Shown: piece after piece, positions 42,704 to 51,456 of the stretch | Numbering within the stretch: the stretch's first letter is position 1 | Layout: every line of letters begins with the position of its first letter | Assembly: GCA_035650355.1 (NCBI GenBank) | Contig: DASRHT010000012.1 | Coordinates: 62,001-126,000 of the forward strand | Length of the DNA: 64,000 nucleotides | Direction of reading: 5' to 3' | Source: DASRHT01 sp035650355 | Lineage (GTDB): Bacteria > Chloroflexota > Ktedonobacteria > Ktedonobacterales > Ktedonobacteraceae | Program-made: the position numbers and the translations under genes | The notes under the pieces: generated by a model | The model's database searches: none | Told to the model about the DNA's origin: nothing | The model's input: only the letters and a program-made list of their open reading frames with translations

Positions 42704-45367
42704 ATGACACATATCCCTGCAACACCTTCTCCAGGCTCGCCCCTGACTGTGCGCGTGGCCGGGCTTCCGATGGAGAGTATACTCCCTCTGCGCTTTACCA
42801 GTACAATGGGAGTAATCGATGAACTGCTGGCAAGAGAGAGCAAACTCCAGGCCCAGGTGGAATCCCTTTCTGAGGCATTATATCACGCTATAGGAGCAAT
42901 CTCGGATAAAAAGATCGTCTATCAGTTGCTGGCGCTACGTCGTGCCATCTACCACGTTCAGATGCCCAAACCCCTCAGTTCTCCTGCCTGGGAGGCGCTG
43001 CCAGAAGAGTTTGCAAGCACCATCAGGATCTGGCTGGCCGAGATGGAACGAATACAGACGCTGCGCATGTGTGGGCAGGAGACGTTGGAGACAGAATGGA
43101 TTGAGAAACGTGCGATGCTCCAGCGCATCACACAACAGGAGATCTTTCAGCAGGGGCTGGTTCTGGCGAGCAAAGATCTGTATGAGGATATGGTAAGATG
43201 GAGCCAGCAAGACCCCGGCGGCACGTTGCGCCACGACCGACAACTGGAACTCGGACTTTCCACCTATCTTTCGCGGATGGCTACAAAAACCAGCCCCTTT
43301 AGCACCTTCATGAGTACCGGGCGTGGCTTTTGGGTAGAAAACGGCCCTCCTCTCACCTGCGAGACGCACTGGCAGCGACGCAGTGCGATTGCGCTAAATT
43401 GGAGCATTGCGCAGCGCATTGCTGCGGGAGTCGCGCGCTGGCCCGAGGTTCGGAATGCCCTTTCCCTCCGCGTGAATTCCAGCCTGCTTGAGGACGTTAC
43501 AAGCGTGTGTTTTCTGGGATGGAAAGATGCCCGTATGAAGCAGGGCGAAACGGTGATGCGCCTCCCCAACTCTCGGAAAATGCATGATGTATTGCAGATC
43601 ATTAACCGCGCTCCAGACCCTTCCTACGCCGCCATCACCCGGACTATTGCCCAGATGTATCCACCACCGGAGGCCGCCGAGGTTCAGCGTGGGCTCGATC
43701 AGTTGATCGAATTTGGCCTGTTTGAACTCGATCTGGCCATCCCTGATCTTTCAGACGATTATCTCCAGCAGTTGCTCTCATCCCTACATCCGTTTCACAG
43801 TGAACGGGTACAAGCCATCGCGCTCCTGCTCCAAAAAGTGCAGCAATCCATACAACAGTACATGGCCACAGGACAAGCTACAGAGCGTCATATGTTGCGC
43901 GAGAGCATCGACACGACGCTGGAGAGTATCGTGCAAAGCACTGACTTGCGTAAGCGCGGCATTGCCACATCGGCGCAGTACACGTTCTATGAGAATACAC
44001 TCCTCGAAGGGGGCACGATCCACTGCTCTCTGGCACACTTTCAGCCGGCACTCGATGATCTGGCGCTGCTCCAGCAAGTAAGCGCGCTCTACGATCAACA
44101 TTTGCCGGGTCGTCTGGCTGTGGCTGCGTTTTTCGCCGATCATTACGGACCAGATGCGAAGATCAACATCTTACGCTTCTACGAGGATTTCTGCTACGAA
44201 CAGGCACAGCCGGGAGGCTGGCGACCTGGTTACCGCATTAGTGGTTCTCACCTGACGCACCTGGTTGCCAACGGCGCGGCATATCCTCCGTGCAATCTGG
44301 CCGAGCTGGAGCAGATTCAGCACCTGCAACAGGAGTTTCTTCAGACATTTGTCCACCAATCTACCCCTTATGCTCAGGATGGGCAGCTCGATGTTCCTGC
44401 CCTGCGCGAGTTTATTGCCAGATTTCCGGCGTTTCTCTCTCCTCCTCGCTCGCTCGCCTTTTCGTGTCAGATGTTGCTCCGTGATGGCGTGCCACAACTG
44501 GTCCTTAACGCGGTACGCAGTGGTTTTGGACGCAGTGAAGGATATCTGCAATGGTTAGAAACGCAGGTTAACGCCTCTGCTCCTCCGTCCCTTGCTCCTC
44601 ACTCCCAGGAGGATAGTGAGCCATTGTGGACTGACATTCTCGGGGTTTTTGGCAGCAACGCAAGTCTGCGCAGAGCTCAGACACCTTATGAGCTTCTCTA
44701 TCCAGGAACGGTAAGCGCGCGTCCATCGGACAGATGCTTTCCTCTCACAGATCTAGATATCATCTACGATCCCTCCATGAATCGCCTACGCCTTGCTTCA
44801 CGCCGACTGCAAAGAGCGATATTACCAGTACATCTGGGGCTGCTTGATGACTCTCAACAACCACCGCTTTACCGCTTTCTGCTCCATGTGTTTAGCGAAG
44901 GCGCGGTGCATCCCTTGCTTTCGTTGTTCCACATGCCGGATATCAAAGGCTGTGGCGCCGAATTGCCCGTCCAGGAGTATCCACGGTTGTATCTGGGGAA
45001 GCTGGTGATCAGGCGGGCAACCTGGATGGTGGGAGCGCAGTCCCTCCCTAAACGCGAGAAAGGAAGCTCGTCGTTTGAATATATGCTCAAAGTTCAGCGC
45101 TGGCTCGTTGCGCATCAGATTCCACAGGAGTGCTTTATACGCATTCCAGCCGCATACACGAAAGATCGTAAGCCTCTCTATATCGATTTTCGCAACTATC
45201 TCAGCGTAATGCTATTCGAGCAAATGGTGAAGCATACAGAGCAGCTAGCCAACCCGGTAGAGCGCGTCCTCCTAATACAGGAAGTACTTCCCGGGCGCGA
45301 GGACCTTGTCCTCTCGGATGGTCAAGCCACCTATGTCAGCGAGTTTCTGCTTGAGTTGGGGTTATAA
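42704..45367 (+). CDS. LanB-type dehydratase N-terminal (glutamylation) domain protein, no elimination domain
   Basis: At 887 aa it has the Lant_dehydr_N pattern: VRVAGLPMESILPLRF at the start, KDLYEDMVRW, MATKTSPFSTFMSTGRGFWV near residue 200, YENTLLEGGTIHCSLAHFQP, and the C-terminal region LTDLDIIYDPSMNRLRLASR with FIRIPAAYTKDRKPLYIDFR. Full LanB enzymes add an elimination (SpaB_C) domain, which is missing. Proteins of this shape either work with a separate elimination enzyme (as in thiopeptide pathways) or are PEARLs, which use aminoacyl-tRNA to add an amino acid to a scaffold peptide. No elimination enzyme is adjacent, and a 61-aa peptide follows, so a PEARL-like role is worth testing. 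GAGGG precedes the ATG. Confidence 0.88.
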   Translation: MTHIPATPSPGSPLTVRVAGLPMESILPLRFTSTMGVIDELLARESKLQAQVESLSEALYHAIGAISDKKIVYQLLALRRAIYHVQMPKPLSSPAWEALPEEFASTIRIWLAEMERIQTLRMCGQETLETEWIEKRAMLQRITQQEIFQQGLVLASKDLYEDMVRWSQQDPGGTLRHDRQLELGLSTYLSRMATKTSPFSTFMSTGRGFWVENGPPLTCETHWQRRSAIALNWSIAQRIAAGVARWPEVRNALSLRVNSSLLEDVTSVCFLGWKDARMKQGETVMRLPNSRKMHDVLQIINRAPDPSYAAITRTIAQMYPPPEAAEVQRGLDQLIEFGLFELDLAIPDLSDDYLQQLLSSLHPFHSERVQAIALLLQKVQQSIQQYMATGQATERHMLRESIDTTLESIVQSTDLRKRGIATSAQYTFYENTLLEGGTIHCSLAHFQPALDDLALLQQVSALYDQHLPGRLAVAAFFADHYGPDAKINILRFYEDFCYEQAQPGGWRPGYRISGSHLTHLVANGAAYPPCNLAELEQIQHLQQEFLQTFVHQSTPYAQDGQLDVPALREFIARFPAFLSPPRSLAFSCQMLLRDGVPQLVLNAVRSGFGRSEGYLQWLETQVNASAPPSLAPHSQEDSEPLWTDILGVFGSNASLRRAQTPYELLYPGTVSARPSDRCFPLTDLDIIYDPSMNRLRLASRRLQRAILPVHLGLLDDSQQPPLYRFLLHVFSEGAVHPLLSLFHMPDIKGCGAELPVQEYPRLYLGKLVIRRATWMVGAQSLPKREKGSSSFEYMLKVQRWLVAHQIPQECFIRIPAAYTKDRKPLYIDFRNYLSVMLFEQMVKHTEQLANPVERVLLIQEVLPGREDLVLSDGQATYVSEFLLELGL

Positions 45368-45404
45368 TATCTATGCATTACGCAATGAAGGGACAAGTGG
45401 AATT

Positions 45405-45439
45405 TGCCATTTAATATCTCGGTAGAGATCGAAGCTGAG
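45405..45439 (+). pseudogene. Fossil of a ridA 3' end
   Basis: This 35-bp stretch matches 48340-48374 in the intact ridA-like gene with three differences, all silent or conservative, and keeps the frame (LPFNISVEIEAE then stop). The rest of the second gene is gone. It shows that the segment after the LanB gene was once arranged differently, probably by duplication and deletion. Confidence 0.7.
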
Positions 45440-45550
45440 TAAGCACTTTTTTCTCTTCCAATCGCATTCACTTCTCATGTACAATAAAGCATATCCTGCC
45501 ATTATCATACGTGAGAGGCACGATAGCGAGATAAAGAGGGGAAAGTAGCA

Positions 45551-45736
45551 ATGGCTTCACAGACCAATCAAGAGAAGAATCAGAAGGCATTAGAGGCAAA
45601 CTTTCCAGGCGTTTTCGCTTTTATCGGCTTCCATCCTGCTGTCGATAAAAATGTAACCAGCTACCTTCAATCCGGGTCTCTTAGTTCAGATTCCGGTTCC
45701 AAGTTGGCAAGATCAGTTGACTATATGTTACGCTAG
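45551..45736 (+). CDS. Small peptide next to the LanB-like enzyme (61 aa)
   Basis: ATG 45551 has GAGGGGAAA about 8-12 bases upstream. The 61-aa product starts MASQTNQEKNQKALEANFPG, has a hydrophobic middle (VFAFIGFHPAVDK) and a Ser-rich end (YLQSGSLSSDSGSKLARSVD then YMLR). There is no Cys, so lanthionine chemistry is impossible, but seven Ser lie near the C-terminus. It is a candidate scaffold or substrate peptide for the LanB-like enzyme 184 bp upstream. I do not recognise a family, and it could be an unrelated small protein. Confidence 0.5.
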   Translation: MASQTNQEKNQKALEANFPGVFAFIGFHPAVDKNVTSYLQSGSLSSDSGSKLARSVDYMLR

Positions 45737-45774
45737 TAGCAAAAATTGAAGGTTGCCGGCGGAAAGGATTGCTT

Positions 45775-47278
45775 ATGAACGCGGCACAGCTCCTGGTCGA
45801 AATGCTCAAAGCTTACCAGGTCAAACACATCTTTGGTGTGCCTGGTGATACCACTATGATCCTGTATGACGCGCTTTATCAGGCTCGCGGGGAGATTACA
45901 CATATTATGGCGCGCGATGAACGCTCCGCCTCATTTATGGCCGATGCCTACGCGCGACTCTCCTATAAGCCCGGCATCACTGAAGCGCCCAGTGGCGGCG
46001 GCGCAACGTATGTGATTCCAGGAGTTGCCGAAGCCAACGGCTCTTCGGTGCCGCTGATTGTTTTCACGTCCGATGTCCCGCTTACCGATGAGGGAAAAGG
46101 AACGCTAACAGCTATCGACCAGCAGGACCTGTTACGGTCCGCGACTAAGGCGAGCTACGTGGTAAAGCGCCCGCAGACGCTGCCCGATGTGATACGCCGC
46201 GCCTTCCGCGCCGCGACCAGTGGTCGTGGTGGAGCGGTCCATGTCGTTCTGCCAGAAGATGTGTTGATGGAAGAGGTAACATCTCCCTCTATCTACGCGG
46301 AAAACGCCTGTCGGACCTATCCATCATATCGCTGCCAGGCCCCCGAGTCCGCTCTCCGCGCAATGCTCGATGCACTGCTGACCGCGCAACGACCAATCAT
46401 CGTGGCAGGCGGCGGCGCTGTGCTCTCAGGAGCTTGGGACGAGATTACACGCCTTGCCGAGAGATTGCACATTCCGGCTTGATATCGATCCCAATGAACT
46501 GGGCAACAATCTGCCTGCAACAGTTGCGGCCTGTGGCGATCTGAAAGAATCGCTCAGCGCGTTACTGACACTCATTGATGCTCATAATATCGCTCCACCG
46601 GCACGCTCCCGTACTGTACAGACGCTGTCCCACAGCGCACAAGCTTTCTGGACTCAGGCGGCAGAGCGCGCATCGTGCAACGAAATTCCGATTGCGCCTC
46701 AACGCGTGATTGACGCACTCTGGCAACATACGCCAGATGATGTGGTGGTGGTCGCCGACCCTGGCACGATGACGCCATTTACGGCGGCTCAGTTCCGCAC
46801 CCGCCGTCCAGGTCGCTCGATTGTGATTCCGCGCGCGCATGGTGGTCTGGGCTACGCCCTACCCGCTACGGTTGGAGCTGCTTTCGCGCGTCCCAACGAG
46901 CGCATTGTGGGGCTGGTGGGTGATGGCTCCTTTGGTATGTCGGGAACTGAGCTGGCGACCATCGCCGACCTGGCGCTACCAATTACGCTGCTCCATTTTA
47001 ATAACGGCTCCTTCGGCTGGATCAAGATGCTGCAACACCTCTACTACGGACAGCGCTATATGAGCGTCGATTTCTCCGGCAAGATGGACGCGGTACGGGT
47101 AGCAGAAGCCTTTGGCGTTCATGGCATACGCATTGAGCATCCCGATCAACTTGCGCCCGCGATTAAAGATGCACTGGCGAGTAACGAACCGGTTTTCATT
47201 GATGTACTCACGAAATCAGAGCTAGAGGAGGTCCCGCCGGTTCATGCATGGCAGCAAGCTCTCAAATCTCACGCCTAG
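45775..47278 (+). pseudogene. Thiamine-diphosphate-dependent enzyme (acetolactate synthase-like), broken by an internal deletion
   Basis: The first part (45775-46482) holds the TPP N-domain (HIFGVPGDTTMILYDALYQA, catalytic Glu in MARDERSASFMADAYARLSY) and the start of the middle domain, ending IPA-stop. The second part (from about 46474 in another frame) resumes at RLDIDPNELGNNLPATVAAC and contains the complete TPP C-domain (GLVGDGSFGMSG, LLHFNNGSFGWIK). Between 'LHIPA' and 'LDIDP' about 65-70 residues of the middle domain are absent and the frame shifts. The junction reads CATTCCGGCTTGATATC. This is a deletion with frameshift, so full-length enzyme cannot be made. AAAGGA six bases before ATG 45775 supports that start. 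Confidence 0.8.
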
Positions 47279-47389
47279 CGTGTCTCTGGCAACACGACGC
47301 TACCAACCTTTATGAATTCTCGTCTCTCGGCTCAAAGAAGACGGCAGATTACAGACCTGGTTTATGGTAAAGAAAGTAGGAAGGCTTTT

Positions 47390-47863
47390 ATGGGTATTCT
47401 GACCGAAGATATGCAGCGCATCGTACGGGAGCAGCGACTGGGATACGTTGCTACTATATGTGCAGATGGCACGCCCAATCTCTCCCCAAAGGGGACGGTA
47501 GCCTGCTGGGACGACGATCACCTGATTTTTGCGGATATTGTTTCGCCCGGGACAGTTGCCAACCTGCGACACAATCCGGCAATTGAAATCAATGTGGTCG
47601 ATCCGCTGGTACGCAAGGGGTATCGCTTCAAAGGGAGAGCAACAGTGCTTACAGAGGAACCGCCGTTTGAGCAGATCCTCGCTTTCTACCGGCAACGGGG
47701 AACAGCCAATCCCATTCAGGCCATCGTCTTGATACAAGTCGAACGGGCCTTGCCGCTGACCTCGCCCGCGTACGACCTGGGAGCCACAGAGGAAGAGGTA
47801 CGCCAGCGCTGGCTACACCACTGGACCTCACTCTGGCACCTCTCGTCAGAAATCGAAGCATAA
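47390..47863 (+). CDS. FMN-binding pyridoxamine 5'-phosphate oxidase-like protein
   Basis: About 157 aa. It has the split-barrel flavin-binding pattern: LGYVATICADGTPNLSPKGT, HLIFADIVSPGTVANLRHNP, AIEINVVDPLVRKGYRFKGR. Members bind FMN, F420 or heme and reduce small substrates. I choose ATG 47390 (AGGAAGG upstream) over 47312. It lies between the broken TPP enzyme and RidA on the same strand, so all three were probably co-transcribed in an amine or amino-acid pathway that is now damaged. Confidence 0.85.
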   Translation: MGILTEDMQRIVREQRLGYVATICADGTPNLSPKGTVACWDDDHLIFADIVSPGTVANLRHNPAIEINVVDPLVRKGYRFKGRATVLTEEPPFEQILAFYRQRGTANPIQAIVLIQVERALPLTSPAYDLGATEEEVRQRWLHHWTSLWHLSSEIEA

Positions 47864-47918
47864 GCATAGATTATGGCTATATGAAATATATCTATCGGCA
47901 AGACACAGGAGGAGTTTC

Positions 47919-48392
47919 ATGCGCATCGAAGCAAAATTACAAGAATTGGGACTGATACTGCCAGAACGACCTCTATCGGTGCAGTTGCCCTTTCCGTGGG
48001 TACGAGTTCGCGGCAAGCGAGCATTTATTTCAGGTCACGGACCACAGATGCCCGATGGCTCATTGACAAAAACGCTCGGCAAAGTCGGGGCGGAGGTTTC
48101 GCTCGAAGAGGGACAGGAGGCTGCTCGTCTGGTCGCGCTGGCAATGCTGGGCAGCCTCAAGCGCGAACTGGGCGATCTGGACCGTGTGACAGCCTGGCTA
48201 CGCGTATTTGGGATGGTCAACTCCACTCCCGACTTTACCAGGCAGCCGGAAGTGATCAACGGCTTCTCCCACCTTATTCTCTCCCTCTATGGAGAGCAAG
48301 AGGGCGCTCATGCACGCTCGGCAGTGGGGATGGCGGCACTGCCATTTAATATCCCGGTGGAGATCGAAGCTGAGGTGGAGATCGATAGCTAA
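47919..48392 (+). CDS. RidA/YjgF/Rid family protein
   Basis: The 157-aa protein has the Rid pattern: RIEAKLQELGLILPERPLSV, AFISGHGPQMPDGSL, LGDLDRVTAWLRVFGMVNST, and the C-terminal LPFNIPVEIEAEVEIDS. It belongs to the Rid subfamily that lacks the canonical catalytic Arg (family RidA has R105 in a 'GxxRx' element; here the position reads HARSAVG, so Arg may be present). RidA proteins hydrolyse reactive enamines from PLP enzymes. GGAGGAG before the ATG is a strong site. Confidence 0.88.
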   Translation: MRIEAKLQELGLILPERPLSVQLPFPWVRVRGKRAFISGHGPQMPDGSLTKTLGKVGAEVSLEEGQEAARLVALAMLGSLKRELGDLDRVTAWLRVFGMVNSTPDFTRQPEVINGFSHLILSLYGEQEGAHARSAVGMAALPFNIPVEIEAEVEIDS

Positions 48393-48412
48393 CCAAATAA
48401 AGCAAGAACCTG

Positions 48413-48447
48413 AGCGCCTCCGACCAATTGACCTACTCGGGTTCTTG
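48413..48447 (+). terminator. Candidate terminator after ridA
   Basis: CAAGAACCTGAG and CTCGGGTTCTTG form an 11-12 bp stem with one G-U pair. The tail after it is TCCCTTTC, a weak U-run. Confidence 0.45.
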
Positions 48448-48850
48448 TCCCTTTCAAGAGAAGGCTGAGAGACGGCAGAAAAGGTGCATTTTCAACGCGA
48501 ATTTGCGCTTTACGTCCACATGTTGCTAAACTACCGGCTGCGACTATTAATACTATTGCTTTTCCGATAAAAAGCACTTGTTCACATCTCATCCTTCCTA
48601 AGCAAGTTCGCGCCAGAGTTATCCAAACTGATCAGTTCCTACATATATCAATACTTTCAAGTGACATATTGGAGTTAGACTTGCTACTGTAGGCTGAAAA
48701 TATTTTCCTATATATCCTTAATCTCGGAGAAAATTTCACAAAAATCTCGTGTTAGCGCAGTAATTTTCTGGTACGCTTCAATCACAAGATGCAGCGATTG
48801 CGTCTTGATGATTTTGCAAAAACACAAACGTATCAAAGAAAGGTAACACT
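48448..48850. other. Intergenic region (400 bp) without a gene
   Basis: AT-rich, no coding frame with a ribosome-binding site, and no clear promoter hexamers. Likely holds the promoter for the two genes that follow. Confidence 0.4.
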
Positions 48851-48970
48851 ATGATTCCTGGTGCATGGAATTACTGGATGCGGCGTATAGTACGATTGGT
48901 ACTGCTACCACTCATAATTGGCATTATTGTCGGTGTAGTGGTGCTCATTATCAAACATTATCTAGGCTAG
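48851..48970 (+). CDS. Small single-pass membrane peptide (39 aa)
   Basis: ATG 48851 has AAAGG seven bases upstream. The 39-aa product begins MIPGAWNYWMRRIVRLVLLP and continues LIIGIIVGVVVLIIKHYLG. It has a basic patch (RRIVR) followed by one hydrophobic helix, a small membrane-protein or holin/toxin-like shape. It ends 17 bp before the next ATG, whose ribosome-binding site (AAAGGAG) lies in the gap, so the two are an operon. Too short for most gene finders. Confidence 0.55.
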   Translation: MIPGAWNYWMRRIVRLVLLPLIIGIIVGVVVLIIKHYLG

Positions 48971-48987
48971 TAGCAAAGGAGTTCATC

Positions 48988-50040
48988 ATGAAAGACACTA
49001 TCAATATCGACATAGACACATTTATGCAGCGAGCTATAGAGCTTGCTAACGATCCCACGGCAGGGCAACCAAATTTATCTGCAAAAGCACTTCAGGCCGC
49101 CACGGGACAAAACGAGCACACTCTAGATGCCTTTATCAAGCAAGGATTGATGCCTAATGCGCAGCGGAAATGCTGGACGAAAAGGCAAGCGCATTTGTTC
49201 TCTGGATTGTGTGCCATCGAGCAGTGGTACGATACCTATATCATGACTTTACGAGCTCGTTTGCCCGTTGCCCCGAAACGGCAGAACAGCAAGCATGTAA
49301 TGTTTTTACGAGGACATTTGTTGATTTGGGCTTGGGTGGCGTGTGGAGAGCAATATGGCATCACCCTGGATCAGGTAAAAAACGTTATGTGCCATTGGGC
49401 TACTCACGCAGCGAAATTGCCAGAGGCAATGATTTCTGGTGATGCACATGACATTGTTGGCTGCAATATTAGCTGGAAAAACGCAAATGACATTGTTGAC
49501 TGCAATATTAGCCGGAAAAGTGAAGCAATACGGCATATTAAAGCTGCTTTGCGAGGACTTCGAGAGAAACGTCAGCAGGCTCGTACCCTGTCAAAGAGCC
49601 TGCCTCTCCCTTTTGCAGATTATGAGGAGTATCACCATTTGATCCTTTCTGGGCTAGTGAATGCTATGGACGAAGAGGAACAGAAACGCAAACTGGATGC
49701 TGGATTCGAATTGGAAGGGCTGCAAGCAGCCCTATTAACCACTTCCGAAAATATTCTTGATTGTCTGCAATCTCATCAGAATACTTTTGATGATAGCGCT
49801 TGGTATCATGCTCGTGATCTTGTACGCGAGCTTTGGGAGTTTGAGCCCTCCAGCCAGGAACAATCACCTCTAGCGCGCCTTCTTTCTACGAGTCAAACGC
49901 TGGTCATGTGTTTAATGTTTATAAAATGTACGAACCTTCTTGATTTGAGAGCTAAAACGGCTGGAAGGAGCAAGCAGAGGGGAGCAGAAATAGAGTCTGG
50001 AAGTTGGCTCTCAATATATCCAGCTTACCGCAAAAAATAA
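48988..50040 (+). CDS. Uncharacterised protein with N-terminal MerR-like helix-turn-helix (350 aa)
   Basis: The start at 48988 has AAAGGAG six bases upstream. Residues about 20-75 (LSAKALQAATGQNEHTLDAF, IKQGLMPNAQRKCWTKRQAH) fit a MerR/DUF1836-like helix-turn-helix plus a 'wing' typical of DNA-binding regulators. The rest is alpha-helical with no recognised family. A 39-bp tandem duplication (49451 and 49490) encodes a repeated 13-residue unit, DIVGCNISWKNAN then DIVDCNISRKSEA, so the protein is still changing by slippage. It is coupled to the 39-aa membrane peptide. Confidence 0.7.
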   Translation: MKDTINIDIDTFMQRAIELANDPTAGQPNLSAKALQAATGQNEHTLDAFIKQGLMPNAQRKCWTKRQAHLFSGLCAIEQWYDTYIMTLRARLPVAPKRQNSKHVMFLRGHLLIWAWVACGEQYGITLDQVKNVMCHWATHAAKLPEAMISGDAHDIVGCNISWKNANDIVDCNISRKSEAIRHIKAALRGLREKRQQARTLSKSLPLPFADYEEYHHLILSGLVNAMDEEEQKRKLDAGFELEGLQAALLTTSENILDCLQSHQNTFDDSAWYHARDLVRELWEFEPSSQEQSPLARLLSTSQTLVMCLMFIKCTNLLDLRAKTAGRSKQRGAEIESGSWLSIYPAYRKK

Positions 50041-50052
50041 ACATAACTCATC

Positions 50053-50096
50053 GAACCTGGATGCTCCTCTAAAAGAAAGAGCACTCAGGTTCTTTT
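50053..50096 (+). terminator. Terminator after the MerR-like gene
   Basis: GAACCTG...GCTC and GAGC...CAGGTTC form a stem with a small internal loop, followed by TTTTG. It ends the rightward unit ahead of the convergent Bro-N gene. Confidence 0.6.
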
Positions 50097-50129
50097 GCCA
50101 GCATGTTGTCTCACGTTTTAAAGGCCGAC

Positions 50130-51092
50130 TCACTGCTCTTCAGGGAGACCGGCATCGACCGTCTCAAACAAAGACATCTGCTCGTGGCTGGAGACAGATT
50201 TTGCGGCTTCGATCACGGGATGATTGCCTGCCTTTAAATAATTCTGGCTACTCACCACTGGCTTTTTCAGCATTTTTTCTGCTGCGAGCCGGGCCGCTTT
50301 TCCGACTTCAGCCGCATCGGTGACATCACGTTCCAGTTCCAGTAGGCCATAACTGTCTCGATCCCGGTGGGCCTCTGTCGCGGCTGCCTGGCTGGTCGCC
50401 TCGATCAAGAGTTCCAACGGTGTGGAATTATCCTGCAAATTTGCGCGCGCAGGGAGTTTCTTCAAGGCTTTGTGATCGCGAATAGAAATGTCAAAAGTTA
50501 ACACATGGAGTTTGTTGGTCAGATATGCAAATTGCCGACTATCATCAATCCCACGTAGTTGAAGTTCAGTGGTCCATTCATTTCGCGCCGTATCGCTCTT
50601 TAGTCGGGCTTCGATCCATTCTTCATCCCTTCCCTGCTTCCGCCACTTTGCTTTAAAGCGTTCAACCGCCTGTGATTGATCCTCAACATATCCAAAGAAC
50701 GCATCTCCTAGTTCAGCTAACACCAAGCGAAATTTTTCGGCTTTTGCGCCAGGAATACTTTGGACCAATCGAAGCAGCGTTTTTCTATTCGCGCAATTGG
50801 TATTTTGGAGTCTGCCGCTGCTATCGGGAAGAGGAAGTTCAATCACTTCCTGGGCGGTCACTTCCCATTCCTCCGTTTTGGCACGAGCGCGCATTCTTTT
50901 CCAGTATTGACCGGGATCAGTTGAACCAGTTAAAAATTTGATCACATCGTTGACGCTCAAATACCATTCGCCCTGATAGCGCGCGGCTCGAATTTCCACT
51001 GGTTCGTCAAAGAGAGGAATGAGTTTTTTGGCGATATCAGCACTTTCTGATTCTGGAGCACCGGGAGAGTTTTTCTTCTTTTCCTTCATCAA
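50130..51092 (-). CDS. Bro-N domain protein (phage antirepressor / DinD-like)
   Basis: The 320-aa protein has an N-terminal Bro-N domain (VEIRAARYQGEWYLSVNDVI, KFLTGSTDPGQYWKRMRARA) and a helical C-terminal part with ERFKAKWRKQGRDEEWIEAR and FAYLTNKLHVLTFDISIRDH, like the DinD (DNA-damage-inducible) arrangement. Bro-N is common in phage antirepressors and DNA-damage proteins. No phage genes are around it, so this is a chromosomal relative or a phage remnant. The ATG pair at 51092 follows AGGTGG. Confidence 0.82.
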   Translation of the reverse strand: MMKEKKKNSPGAPESESADIAKKLIPLFDEPVEIRAARYQGEWYLSVNDVIKFLTGSTDPGQYWKRMRARAKTEEWEVTAQEVIELPLPDSSGRLQNTNCANRKTLLRLVQSIPGAKAEKFRLVLAELGDAFFGYVEDQSQAVERFKAKWRKQGRDEEWIEARLKSDTARNEWTTELQLRGIDDSRQFAYLTNKLHVLTFDISIRDHKALKKLPARANLQDNSTPLELLIEATSQAAATEAHRDRDSYGLLELERDVTDAAEVGKAARLAAEKMLKKPVVSSQNYLKAGNHPVIEAAKSVSSHEQMSLFETVDAGLPEEQ

Positions 51093-51114
51093 ACCACCTG
51101 CCTCATGGGTGATG

Positions 51115-51129
51115 GGTACAAATTGTACC
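51115..51129. promoter_or_regulatory. Palindromic operator candidate upstream of the Bro-N gene
   Basis: GGTAC-AAATT-GTACC is a perfect inverted repeat 22 bp before the Bro-N start. It fits an autoregulatory operator. The other about 330 bp up to the protease stop show nothing else. Confidence 0.45.
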
Positions 51130-51456
51130 TATCACGCTATTCGCTCCCAAAAATTTTTTACTGAACTGATAGCGATGGCTTTAGGATTGAGCAGACATTC
51201 GTTGCTTTCCTGTGAGCTCATCCCAATCCCAGAGGAAACTTATACCCGCAGGGAAATCGATCCTCTGACCATCGTCCTCATTGTAGTTGAAGTAATAAAA
51301 AAATACAAATTTAACGAGTTGGGCAGATTCTCCTAACTTCCGAAGAAAAGAGAGCTTTTCTTGTACCCTAAAAAAATACCATTCTAGGTTTTGTGGGCTC
51401 TCATCCTCAAACAGAGCTTTCGAGATCGCCCCAGGAAAACATGCCAGTTTACAGCG

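Noticed and set aside
48865..48987. Upstream extension of the MerR-like gene
   Set aside because: The start at 48988 has a strong ribosome-binding site and the 39-aa membrane peptide occupies the extension in another frame.
50130..51092. Prophage around the Bro-N protein
   Set aside because: No other phage genes (integrase, capsid, lysis) lie nearby.
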